A stretch of 31,223 bases of DNA, from the IMG/VR virus record IMGVR_UViG_3300001848_000574, positions 1-31,223 of that record, one strand, 5' to 3'. This stretch comes from a virus. The translations under genes and the position numbers were made by a program. A model generated the notes under the pieces. The model was not told the DNA's origin and searched no databases. It saw only the letters and a list, made by a program, of their open reading frames with translations. Each line of letters opens with the position of its first letter. Within the stretch, counting starts at the first letter, position 1. Positions 7,665 through 13,722 of this stretch are shown piece by piece.

Positions 7665-7897
7665 AGTAACCCCTTAGACTTTGTTTCTTTATTTATTGTT
7701 GTAAATTTTTCGGAAGCAGTAAATCCTAAACCGGCAACAACAATATACATTAATGAATTGAATAGTTCAGCATTTACTTTATGACCCATAGTGTCCGCAA
7801 CAAAACCCCATGCACACAATAAAAAAGTTAAAAATGTAATAACTCTTTTACTGCTTAATGTGCCATTATGACTATCGCTGAATAGACCTTGTAACAT
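7661..7897 (-). CDS. holin-like two-helix membrane protein
   Basis: This 78-residue protein has two predicted membrane helices (about residues 18-36 and 46-64), separated by a short charged turn, with charged termini (tail KETKSKG). This is the size and layout of class II phage holins, which time the release of endolysin. It sits four genes downstream of the endolysin in a lysis cluster that otherwise lacks an obvious holin, so it is one of two or three holin candidates here (see also 7898-8374 and 8645-8971). A GGAGAT ribosome-binding site lies just before the ATG. The holin call is inference from topology and context, not family recognition. Confidence 0.6.
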   Translation of the reverse strand: MLQGLFSDSHNGTLSSKRVITFLTFLLCAWGFVADTMGHKVNAELFNSLMYIVVAGLGFTASEKFTTINKETKSKGLL

Positions 7898-8374
7898 TTA
7901 AATCTCCGGTTGTGGTGCTGGTGCTGGTGCAGGTTTGCCACCAAATCCAGTAACTACTTGTGTAGTAACTAATGGTGGTTGTTGAACTTGAGGTTGTGTA
8001 CTTGTTGCTGGCGCAAACACAGGTTCAACCTTTTGTGGTGGCGGAGGTGCAGTCATGGCTTTCTTTGTCTCAGCAAAGTTGTCTTGTGCCATTTTTTGTG
8101 CTGCCAACATTGCTTCTTGATCTTCTTTCTTATTACCAGCCAACATGATACCCGACAATGTACCAGTCAAGAATGTGGCGATAGGAATAATCAACTCAAA
8201 GAATTTCTGGTCAATTGGAGAAATTGCATTAAGTGGTTGCGTAACAAAGATGATAGAATATAATACAACAAATACGATTCCTGTTAGTGTCAATGCAAGG
8301 CAAACACCAATGAAGAACTTCAGTCGAGCCATCAACTGTTCTTCTGTATATAAAAATGGTATATTATTTTCCAC
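7898..8374 (-). CDS. membrane protein with proline-rich tail (GTG start)
   Basis: A 158-residue protein with two hydrophobic segments near residues 20-42 and 60-80, then a charged helix (NKKEDQEAMLAAQKMAQ) and a long Pro/Ala/Gln-rich tail ending PAPAPAPQPEI. I chose the GTG at 8372-8374 (MENNIPFLYTEEQL) because a perfect AAGGAG lies 6 nt upstream. The longer reading from an upstream ATG adds a His-rich stretch and overlaps the previous gene by 59 bp, so it is unlikely. Proline-rich tails of this type may span the periplasm or cell wall. It lies in the lysis block and may be a holin or a structural membrane protein; no family was recognised. Confidence 0.7.
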   Translation of the reverse strand: MENNIPFLYTEEQLMARLKFFIGVCLALTLTGIVFVVLYSIIFVTQPLNAISPIDQKFFELIIPIATFLTGTLSGIMLAGNKKEDQEAMLAAQKMAQDNFAETKKAMTAPPPPQKVEPVFAPATSTQPQVQQPPLVTTQVVTGFGGKPAPAPAPQPEI

Positions 8375-8645
8375 AATTAACTCCTTGTGCTGGTGCAGGT
8401 GATGCTGATGGTAATGGTCCATTTACGCCATCTTTTGGTGGACCTAATCTAGGATCACGTTGTCCTTTAAATACATGTTCTGGACAAGTCCTTGTCACAT
8501 CACATATTGGCGCTTTACAAATATCTTTGTCCCAATTTGCTGGATCTTGGCAAGGATAACGAAATTTATCACCACCAAAAAAAGCAAGGCCAACAGGTAA
8601 CATAATCAATATTACCAACCATTTCATCATTTTTAAATCATGCAT
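8364..8645 (-). CDS. small secreted Cys-rich protein
   Basis: A 93-residue protein with an N-terminal hydrophobic signal or anchor (residues 7-23, MKWLVILIMLPVGLAFF) and a mature part with five or more cysteines (YPCQDP, DICKAPICDVTRTCPE, VNCGK), likely forming disulfides in the periplasm, followed by a proline-rich stretch (PLPSASPAPAQG). The ATG used overlaps the preceding stop (TAATG) with AAGG upstream; the methionines at 6 and 7 are alternatives. It is packed between a coiled-coil membrane protein and the proline-rich membrane protein of the lysis block. I recognise the layout as typical of phage lysis-region accessory proteins but not a defined family. Confidence 0.65.
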   Translation of the reverse strand: MHDLKMMKWLVILIMLPVGLAFFGGDKFRYPCQDPANWDKDICKAPICDVTRTCPEHVFKGQRDPRLGPPKDGVNGPLPSASPAPAQGVNCGK

Positions 8646-8971
8646 TATTTTCTGCCTTCTAAAACTTTTATTCGTTCTTTAAGAACGGCAATCTCTTGTT
8701 GGTTTGTTTGAATACTGTCTCTATTCTTTTGAATAGCTTCAGTTAAATCTTGACGCAACTTTTCTCGAGCCAGTTCACTACCAGTATTAGATGCTTGTTT
8801 ATTATCTTGTGTAACTACTAAACTCACTTTGCTTTCTAGTATAGTTACTTGATGATTTAATTGTGCCACAGAACTAAGCAAATACCCTACGCCTGCTATA
8901 ATTAATGGTAATAGAGCAAACAGTAATTTTTCTACAAATGCACCTTTAGCGTCTTGTTCTTGTTGTGCCAT
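8645..8971 (-). CDS. membrane-anchored coiled-coil protein
   Basis: This 108-residue protein has an N-terminal transmembrane helix (about residues 14-34, LLFALLPLIIAGVGYLLSSV) followed by a long coiled coil (40-108) ending in VLKERIKVLEGRK. The layout resembles an inner-membrane spanin or a holin-associated protein. It begins one base after the endolysin stop codon and has a GGAGC site before its ATG. A more convincing two-gene spanin pair exists upstream of the endolysin (9596-10314), so this one may have another lysis or envelope function. It mirrors the 7140-7445 protein, which has the same elements in reverse order. Confidence 0.68.
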   Translation of the reverse strand: MAQQEQDAKGAFVEKLLFALLPLIIAGVGYLLSSVAQLNHQVTILESKVSLVVTQDNKQASNTGSELAREKLRQDLTEAIQKNRDSIQTNQQEIAVLKERIKVLEGRK

Positions 8972-8972
8972 T

Positions 8973-9596
8973 TTATGCTCCTAAAACATGTAATGCATGT
9001 TCATAGTGTTTAATACGATCTTCCAGACCAATTGTGCCACCGTTGATTCGTTTTGTTAGTGTAAGAATATCTCCCTTATCGGCCCATTGGTTTAAATTAT
9101 TATTTTCCCAAAACCAACAAGCAGATTGTGCGGCACCTTCAAATGTGTGCATATATTCTGCGGCTTCTTCTACGGAAATACCAAGTGAACCTGCAAAGAA
9201 TGTATAGTTGTCTTTGCCGGTCAACTGGATTAAGCCACGACCTTTGTATTTGAAACCATCACCAGATGCTTCATCACCGTTACCCATGCGGTTTGCATAA
9301 ACTTTATTTGCAATCGCTTGTTGTTTATTGGGCAAACTAGCAAATTGATTTGCAATCTCATCTGTAGGAAAATACTTTGGAAATATCTTGCGTAGTGTTG
9401 CAGCTTTATAATTTAAGTTTTCTTCCAATGCGGTAAATCCACCAGATTCATGTGAGCATTGTGCAATAAAAGCCGCAATACGTTTTGGTGTATTGATTTC
9501 ATAATCAGGCAATAACTGTGATAGAGCATTGTACCAATAATCGATATATGGATTTTTTGGTAGTAATTGTTTTAGTTGTTCTTTTGTCAGTTCCAT
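8973..9596 (-). CDS. endolysin, GH19 chitinase-like
   Basis: This 207-residue enzyme belongs to the glycoside hydrolase 19 (chitinase-like) endolysins, which cut the glycan strands of peptidoglycan. The catalytic region CSHESGGF with Glu50, the second acidic site around Glu59 (EENLNY) and the hallmark GRGLIQLTGKDNY (about 118-130) are all present. There is no signal peptide or membrane anchor, so it should depend on a holin for release. It lies immediately after the spanin pair and before small membrane proteins, a classic lysis cassette. T4 uses an unrelated lysozyme (gp e), so this is a replacement. The ATG overlaps the o-spanin stop by one base. Confidence 0.93.
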   Translation of the reverse strand: MELTKEQLKQLLPKNPYIDYWYNALSQLLPDYEINTPKRIAAFIAQCSHESGGFTALEENLNYKAATLRKIFPKYFPTDEIANQFASLPNKQQAIANKVYANRMGNGDEASGDGFKYKGRGLIQLTGKDNYTFFAGSLGISVEEAAEYMHTFEGAAQSACWFWENNNLNQWADKGDILTLTKRINGGTIGLEDRIKHYEHALHVLGA

Positions 9597-9883
9597 TATT
9601 TCACACTTTCAAAGATTTTCTTTTGAATTTGATACCATTCAATCATTGCATCATGTTTCACAGCACAATCATAGTAAGTGGAATAATTCACAGTTACAGT
9701 TTTTGCAACTTCACTTAATTTAGAATCATCATTTAGTTTTTGTAGATTTGGGCATTGTTCCAAAAGTTTGTTTGGCACATCAGGAAATTTAGCGGTAACT
9801 GGTACTGTAGTTGAACAACCAGAAATGAAAAACATAACTAACAATATTAATGTTAATACCATATATGATCTAGTTTTATTCAT
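9596..9883 (-). CDS. outer-membrane lipoprotein, Rz1/o-spanin-like
   Basis: A 95-residue protein with a signal peptide ending in a lipobox (FFISGC, lipid-modified Cys23). The mature part begins STTVPVTAKFPDVP and has a CPNLQKL motif, a conserved VTVNYSTYYDCAVK segment and a charged tail. It resembles the Rz1-like lipoproteins of many phages, which pair with an inner-membrane partner to disrupt the outer membrane at lysis. The gene overlaps its likely partner upstream by 4 bp (ATGA) and the endolysin by 1 bp. Lack of an inner-membrane retention Asp at position +2 (Ser instead) suits outer-membrane sorting. Confidence 0.8.
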   Translation of the reverse strand: MNKTRSYMVLTLILLVMFFISGCSTTVPVTAKFPDVPNKLLEQCPNLQKLNDDSKLSEVAKTVTVNYSTYYDCAVKHDAMIEWYQIQKKIFESVK

Positions 9884-10314
9884 TTTGGTGGCTCCGCCGC
9901 ATCATTATGTGCTTTTACAAACTCTTTTGGTATCACACATGTATTATCATATTTAACAACTTCTCTGTCGATGTATTTGATTCCAACATCAGTTCTATCT
10001 CGTATAACTTGAATCTTTGTTACAACTTTTTCAACTATCTTTACATTCTCTTCCGCAGATTTTGCTTGTGCTTCAGCAACTTTGGCTTCCATTTCTTTCA
10101 CTCTTGCAATCCAAGATTCTTCATTGTATATTGCACCTGACATGAAAACACCAAATACAATAAAAGCAATAGACACCAATTGAATTGGTGTCTTGTACAT
10201 ATAGACTGCGGGAATTGGAATGTATTTGAGTAAATATGTGGCTGCGTAACCTATTACACCTATGAATAGGATGCCATAAAAAATCCAATCAGGTAACCAT
10301 TTTAATATCCACAT
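9880..10314 (-). CDS. inner-membrane spanin-like protein
   Basis: A 144-residue protein with two N-terminal hydrophobic segments (about 9-32 and 41-62), then a coiled coil (about 68-105, VKEMEAKVAEAQAKSAEENV), and a C-terminal globular piece with a single cysteine in NTCVIP. In its position directly before a lipoprotein gene and an endolysin it fits an i-spanin (Rz-like) protein, whose periplasmic coiled coil binds the o-spanin. Two membrane segments rather than one is unusual for Rz; the first could be the true anchor with a signal-anchor topology. The gene starts a few bases after the preceding stop. Confidence 0.68.
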   Translation of the reverse strand: MWILKWLPDWIFYGILFIGVIGYAATYLLKYIPIPAVYMYKTPIQLVSIAFIVFGVFMSGAIYNEESWIARVKEMEAKVAEAQAKSAEENVKIVEKVVTKIQVIRDRTDVGIKYIDREVVKYDNTCVIPKEFVKAHNDAAEPPK

Positions 10315-10497
10315 TTACATTTTTGGCGGTTTTCTTCTAGCCAACCTCGTCATTATAGGATTTCTTTTTTTACTTACGCCTGGTTCTCTTTGTGATGCTG
10401 GCAATCTAGAATCACCAGAACCTGCAACGGCAGCAACAGTCATTCCACCACCAACTGCACCACCATCTTCAACAAAGAACTGTTTGAACGATTTCAT
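10315..10497 (-). CDS. small basic protein with capsid-targeting-like N-terminus
   Basis: A 60-residue protein read from the ATG at 10495-10497 (the open frame could extend 12 bp to a GTG, but the ATG overlaps the previous stop). The first ten residues, MKSFKQFFVE, resemble the T4 internal-protein capsid targeting sequence (MKTYQEFIAE type). The rest is Gly/Ala-rich (GGAVGGGMTVAAVAG) then strongly basic (KKRNPIM, RLARRKPPK), consistent with a small DNA-binding protein carried within the capsid. If a gp21-type protease cuts after Glu10, a 50-residue basic peptide would remain. Cleavage and packaging are inferred. It lies between a modular core-like protein and the spanin pair. Confidence 0.66.
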   Translation of the reverse strand: MKSFKQFFVEDGGAVGGGMTVAAVAGSGDSRLPASQREPGVSKKRNPIMTRLARRKPPKM

Positions 10498-11459
10498 CAG
10501 CAGTTCCACTTTCTCAATGATTTATTGATGCGTGAATTTGGATCGTGTGCGGTCTTAGCTGATGTTAAACGTTTTTTCATGCCACTCATTCTCGCACAGA
10601 ATGATTTGCGGCGATTGGCAGCTTTTGATCCCGGTTTTAGTTTAGAAGGTTTTGTTGTAACAGCTGTCTTTAGTGTGGAACCAGGATGTTCTCTACGATA
10701 AGACATTACGCCTTTTTGATTTAAACCACCAGAAGGATTCTTGCCTTCTTTGCGTTGCCATGCTGGAGTTGATTCATCAACTTGTTCAACATCTTCACCC
10801 CAGTATGGACGATTTGGATTTTCACGCTTCCATTTTGCTTCGGCTGATTCTGGTGGCTTTTTTGGACCTTGAGTTGCTTTTGCAATTTCAGCATTTTGTT
10901 TTTGATTTAATTTATTACCAGCCTTCAGATAACCTTTATCACGTTTAGCAATAGTAACTGCTCTTTTAACTGAACGATCACCTGCTTGAAAATCCGCAGA
11001 TAGTTTGTCGGCATGTGCTTTAGCTTTTGTTCTGTATGAAGTTAATGTTTCTTTACTGATTTCATCAATCTGTTCAACTTCTTCATTTACATCTTCGTTC
11101 TTGCTGGACAAATATGTTCCAACAGTATTGATGTAATCAGCAGCCAAAGTCACTTTTGATTGTACCCATGCTGGCATTTGCTTTTCATAATCTTTACCAA
11201 CATATTCACGGATCATTTTTGAACAACGATCAATATCATCCAGTTGATTTAATATCATACTGCCTTCGTCATCCAACATTTTACCCATAGCAATAGCAAT
11301 ATGATTTTCTTCTAATTCAACTTCTTCTGGTACGCAATTGGGAACCTTGCGGCCGCCTTTCATTTTCATTCCGACAGCAGTATAACCAGACCAGCAAGCG
11401 TCTTTTAATTGACCTGTTGGTTTTTTGACTTCGTTAATATATTCTTTAAATTTTTTCAT
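10497..11459 (-). CDS. modular internal/prohead-core-like protein
   Basis: This 320-residue, Lys/Glu-rich protein begins MKKFKEYINE, like T4 capsid targeting sequences with an I-x-E cut site. It is built from modules that recur across T4-like phages: KDACWSGYTAVGMK..GGRKVPNCVPEE (about 20-46), a helical AWVQSKVTLAADYINTVGTYL segment (97-116), a VEQIDEISKETLTSY module with ADKLSADFQ (128-158), a second VEQVDES (225-230), and a basic C-terminal block (RKSFCARMSGMKKR..DPNSRINKSLRKWNC). Each VEQIDE/VEQVDE offers an I/V-x-E site for the prohead protease. Likely a virion internal or scaffold protein that is processed; no enzymatic motif is seen. Start and stop overlap neighbours by 4 and 1-3 bp. 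Confidence 0.75.
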   Translation of the reverse strand: MKKFKEYINEVKKPTGQLKDACWSGYTAVGMKMKGGRKVPNCVPEEVELEENHIAIAMGKMLDDEGSMILNQLDDIDRCSKMIREYVGKDYEKQMPAWVQSKVTLAADYINTVGTYLSSKNEDVNEEVEQIDEISKETLTSYRTKAKAHADKLSADFQAGDRSVKRAVTIAKRDKGYLKAGNKLNQKQNAEIAKATQGPKKPPESAEAKWKRENPNRPYWGEDVEQVDESTPAWQRKEGKNPSGGLNQKGVMSYRREHPGSTLKTAVTTKPSKLKPGSKAANRRKSFCARMSGMKKRLTSAKTAHDPNSRINKSLRKWNC

Positions 11460-11842
11460 ATCTTTAATAATACCTCTGCGATATTTGTATTTAATGGTAT
11501 CTCGGAAGAATATATGTTCTTTCCTCGAATTCCGTAAACTGCTTCTGGCATAATATTGAGATATTCTAAAAATGTTTTAAGAATATCATAGTCACGTTCA
11601 TCTATCTTATAGAACAATATTCTTGCTGTGACCTCTGGTCCAAAAACATTGTTCAATAAAATAAGGTGGTTCAATATCAAGCGTTCTTTAAGTGATTTCG
11701 TCACTTTGTATCTTCTAAACAATCTTTTCAGATACTTGGTACGCTTGATATCTCCCTCAAATTCTGACATAATGCATTGTGGTGAATTATAGTGTTTCAC
11801 CGCATACATCACGAAATTTTCTTCATTCAAATCATCAAACAT
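11456..11842 (-). CDS. conserved hypothetical phage protein, 128 aa
   Basis: A soluble, mostly helical protein beginning MFDDLNEENFVMYAVKHY, with a basic centre (KRTKYLKRLFRRYKVTKSLKERLILN) and a conserved LLNNVFGPEVTARILFYKI segment. This pattern is familiar from structural clusters of T4-like phages of aquatic bacteria, where it is annotated only as hypothetical. The start codon lies immediately downstream of the UUCG-loop terminator hairpin, so the gene depends on terminator read-through or an unseen promoter. Its stop overlaps the start of the modular core protein (ATGA). No catalytic or metal-binding motif is visible. Confidence 0.75.
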   Translation of the reverse strand: MFDDLNEENFVMYAVKHYNSPQCIMSEFEGDIKRTKYLKRLFRRYKVTKSLKERLILNHLILLNNVFGPEVTARILFYKIDERDYDILKTFLEYLNIMPEAVYGIRGKNIYSSEIPLNTNIAEVLLKI

Positions 11843-11865
11843 GATTAAAAGGGGCCGAAGCCCCT
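11843..11865 (-). terminator. rho-independent terminator with UUCG tetraloop
   Basis: On the minus strand, AGGGGC-UUCG-GCCCCU (11865-11850) forms a six-pair stem with the very stable C(UUCG)G loop, followed by UUUAAUC. It lies just after the Ig-like protein gene and directly in front of the next ATG (11842). It should end most of the transcript from the Ig-like gene's own promoter and may pass a reduced amount to downstream genes. Confidence 0.85.
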
Positions 11866-11870
11866 ATTGA

Positions 11871-12581
11871 TTAGGCTGAAATTAGAATTCGGCCATTGGC
11901 AGAGGTTGCTGTAGCACCTGTACCTGTTGCAGATACAACTGCACGGAACACATAGTTGTTTGCATCCACATTTGTTGGATCAACAGTCAATGTTGCGGTT
12001 GTAGCGCCACTAATAATTGTGTTAGCAGGAATACCAGAACCATTCTTGTTACCGTTGGTCAAATCAACCCAAACACCACCGGCGTTGTTGTTAACTTGCC
12101 ATTGATATGTCAATGGAGCCGCAGTATTGCCAGCAGTAATTGAAGCTACAACAGAATATGAAACGGTATTTGCACTAGCAGCACTTACTGGACCTGCAAC
12201 TGAATCTGGTTGTGTGCTAATTGTAATGATGGCGTCTTGATAAATTGTATCTTCACCATCACCATTAACGCTAGCCAATGCAACTAAAGTTTCTGTTTGT
12301 ATACGACCTGCACGACCACCAGTACCAACGGTTCTCAAATTCCATCCTTTATGAGCACCCATGCCATGGCCTTGTGCTTGAATTTCATTTCCGTCAATAT
12401 TGAAAAGACCAATGGTTTCATTTGTAATATATGCGTCAGCTGTCGTATTGTTGTAAAGAATCGCAACATTGGCTGCTGTTGGTGCAGAATTTGCTGCTCC
12501 AGCTGCTGATTTTGCAATTGCTGAGCTAACTGCCCAATATGGAGCGTTAGCTGCGTTGTCGTTATTTCCCCAAGATGACAT
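11871..12581 (-). CDS. Ig-like domain virion structural protein
   Basis: A 236-residue Ala/Thr/Asn-rich beta-type protein. The N-terminal half (MSSWGNNDNAANAPYWAVSS, then GNEIQAQGHGMGAHKGWNLRTVGTGGRAGRIQTETLVAL) is a type seen in phage structural proteins. The C-terminal half (about 120-236) has an Ig-like fold pattern: ISTQPDSV, LTYQWQVNNNAGGVW with the core Trp, and TATLTVDPTNVDANNYVFRAVVS with the typical D-x-x-Y. Such domains decorate phage heads or tails and may bind surface glycans. It has its own AATAAATA late box, a strong AAGGAG site and a terminator directly behind, so it is an independently and probably abundantly expressed late unit. Head decoration protein is the best guess. Confidence 0.82.
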   Translation of the reverse strand: MSSWGNNDNAANAPYWAVSSAIAKSAAGAANSAPTAANVAILYNNTTADAYITNETIGLFNIDGNEIQAQGHGMGAHKGWNLRTVGTGGRAGRIQTETLVALASVNGDGEDTIYQDAIITISTQPDSVAGPVSAASANTVSYSVVASITAGNTAAPLTYQWQVNNNAGGVWVDLTNGNKNGSGIPANTIISGATTATLTVDPTNVDANNYVFRAVVSATGTGATATSANGRILISA

Positions 12582-12612
12582 TTTATTCTCCTTTTAACCG
12601 AGGGTTATATTG

Positions 12613-12620
12613 TATTTATT
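12613..12620 (-). promoter_or_regulatory. T4-like late promoter (AATAAATA)
   Basis: Minus-strand AATAAATA, one base different from T4's TATAAATA and matching the NATAAATA form known from T4-like cyanophages. It is placed about 32 bp before the Ig-like gene start, overlapping the stop of the upstream gene. Together with the terminator after that gene it defines a single-gene late transcript. Confidence 0.55.
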
Positions 12621-13722
12621 TAATTGGTTTCTCTGAACCGAAAGTTGCTTGTTTTTTGGTTTTCATCATCGGATCAATCTCAATGGTGTCTCTTGGAGCA
12701 CCAGTCATAGTCTTACCACCACTTAAAACTGCTGCGGCTTGTGGTGCTTCTTTAGTCATAGCGTCAACGCCAGGTTTTTGCAACTTGGTCTTTTTACCGG
12801 GTGATGCAACAGGTTTATCTTCTTTTTCATGGTCAAACATATCTTCTTTAATGCCCTTCTTTTTATAGATGGACTTAATGATTCTTGCTGACTTTGACAT
12901 TTCTTTCATATTCTTGCGTTTTGCAGGAATTACATCATCAGGATTATTTGCACCGTCAAATGGCATTTGTGTGGCTGCGTCGGATCCATGGAAAACATCT
13001 TCTTTTTTAAACATCTTTTCGATTTGTTTTCCAGTAGATTTCATATGCCCCATCCAACGTTTGTTGGATTTTTTATACTCACCTTTTGATGCCAAATCCT
13101 TGGCTGATTGACCTGCTTTATCTCTGTAACGATTCAATAGTTCTGGTGACAATTCATTTAGATACTCAACGGCTTCTTTGATGTTGGCTACTGTATCGTA
13201 ATCATCCATCGTTAACATACCTTTTTTGCGAATTTCAATCAATTTTTCCACAACACGGTGTAGATCCATATCAGATTTTAAATCTTCACGTGCAAGTTCC
13301 AAAACACGAATCAATAAAGGAATATCAAATGTAACAGTATCTTTTTTGTCTGTTGCCTCAGAGTGTAATTGTTTATGGCCATCAGCAACACGAATTTCTT
13401 TATTCATGTGTTGTGCCTTTTTCAAAGCGTGTAATCTTTTTTGTGTTGGTGTGTGTTGAGAAGAAATAGATTCTTTCACAGGATCATTTAAATGCTGTGT
13501 CGCCCACATTTTATATGCATTTGTCTTAGAATGTGCAACTTTAATATCTTTTGTTGCAAATTCTGGATTAATACCCCTTGATTTCAGGTATTTGTCTAAC
13601 AAAGCAGTTTCTGTTATGTTTGCTTTGGCTGACCAAGGATCATTAGGATCGGTACCGAATGTTGGCTTACTACAACCACATCCTTTTACCGTATCCTTAA
13701 CTATTCTTGCTTTTCTGCTCAT
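12616..13722 (-). CDS. modular virion-associated protein with internal repeat
   Basis: A 368-residue Lys-rich protein, start chosen at the ATG 13720-13722 (MSRKARIVKD) since it overlaps the previous stop (ATGA) and an AAGG lies at suitable distance; an ATG 6 bp upstream is less suitable. Modules seen: a Cys-containing N-terminus (GCGCSKP), a HALKKAQHMNKEIRVADGHK stretch, a conserved helical FDIPLLIRVLELAREDLKSD region (about 133-152), and LNELSPELLNRYRDKAGQSA (188-207), which parallels the IDELSKSTLGSYVKSAA module of the next protein upstream. MSKSARIIKS near residue 275 repeats the N-terminal MSRKARIVKD. Probably a head or core structural protein; it has no targeting sequence of its own. Confidence 0.72.
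   Translation of the reverse strand: MSRKARIVKDTVKGCGCSKPTFGTDPNDPWSAKANITETALLDKYLKSRGINPEFATKDIKVAHSKTNAYKMWATQHLNDPVKESISSQHTPTQKRLHALKKAQHMNKEIRVADGHKQLHSEATDKKDTVTFDIPLLIRVLELAREDLKSDMDLHRVVEKLIEIRKKGMLTMDDYDTVANIKEAVEYLNELSPELLNRYRDKAGQSAKDLASKGEYKKSNKRWMGHMKSTGKQIEKMFKKEDVFHGSDAATQMPFDGANNPDDVIPAKRKNMKEMSKSARIIKSIYKKKGIKEDMFDHEKEDKPVASPGKKTKLQKPGVDAMTKEAPQAAAVLSGGKTMTGAPRDTIEIDPMMKTKKQATFGSEKPIK

Noticed and set aside
7690-7697. AATAAATA late-like box in the lysis block
   Set aside because: It could serve the small secreted protein gene (start 7664), but it lies within the coding end of the holin-like gene in AT-rich DNA and differs from the perfect box, so it was not listed as a promoter.
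8364-8422. Longer N-terminus (His-rich, ATG start) for the proline-rich membrane protein
   Set aside because: It overlaps the upstream gene by 59 bp, and a GTG with perfect AAGGAG spacing lies 48 bp downstream, so the short form was chosen.
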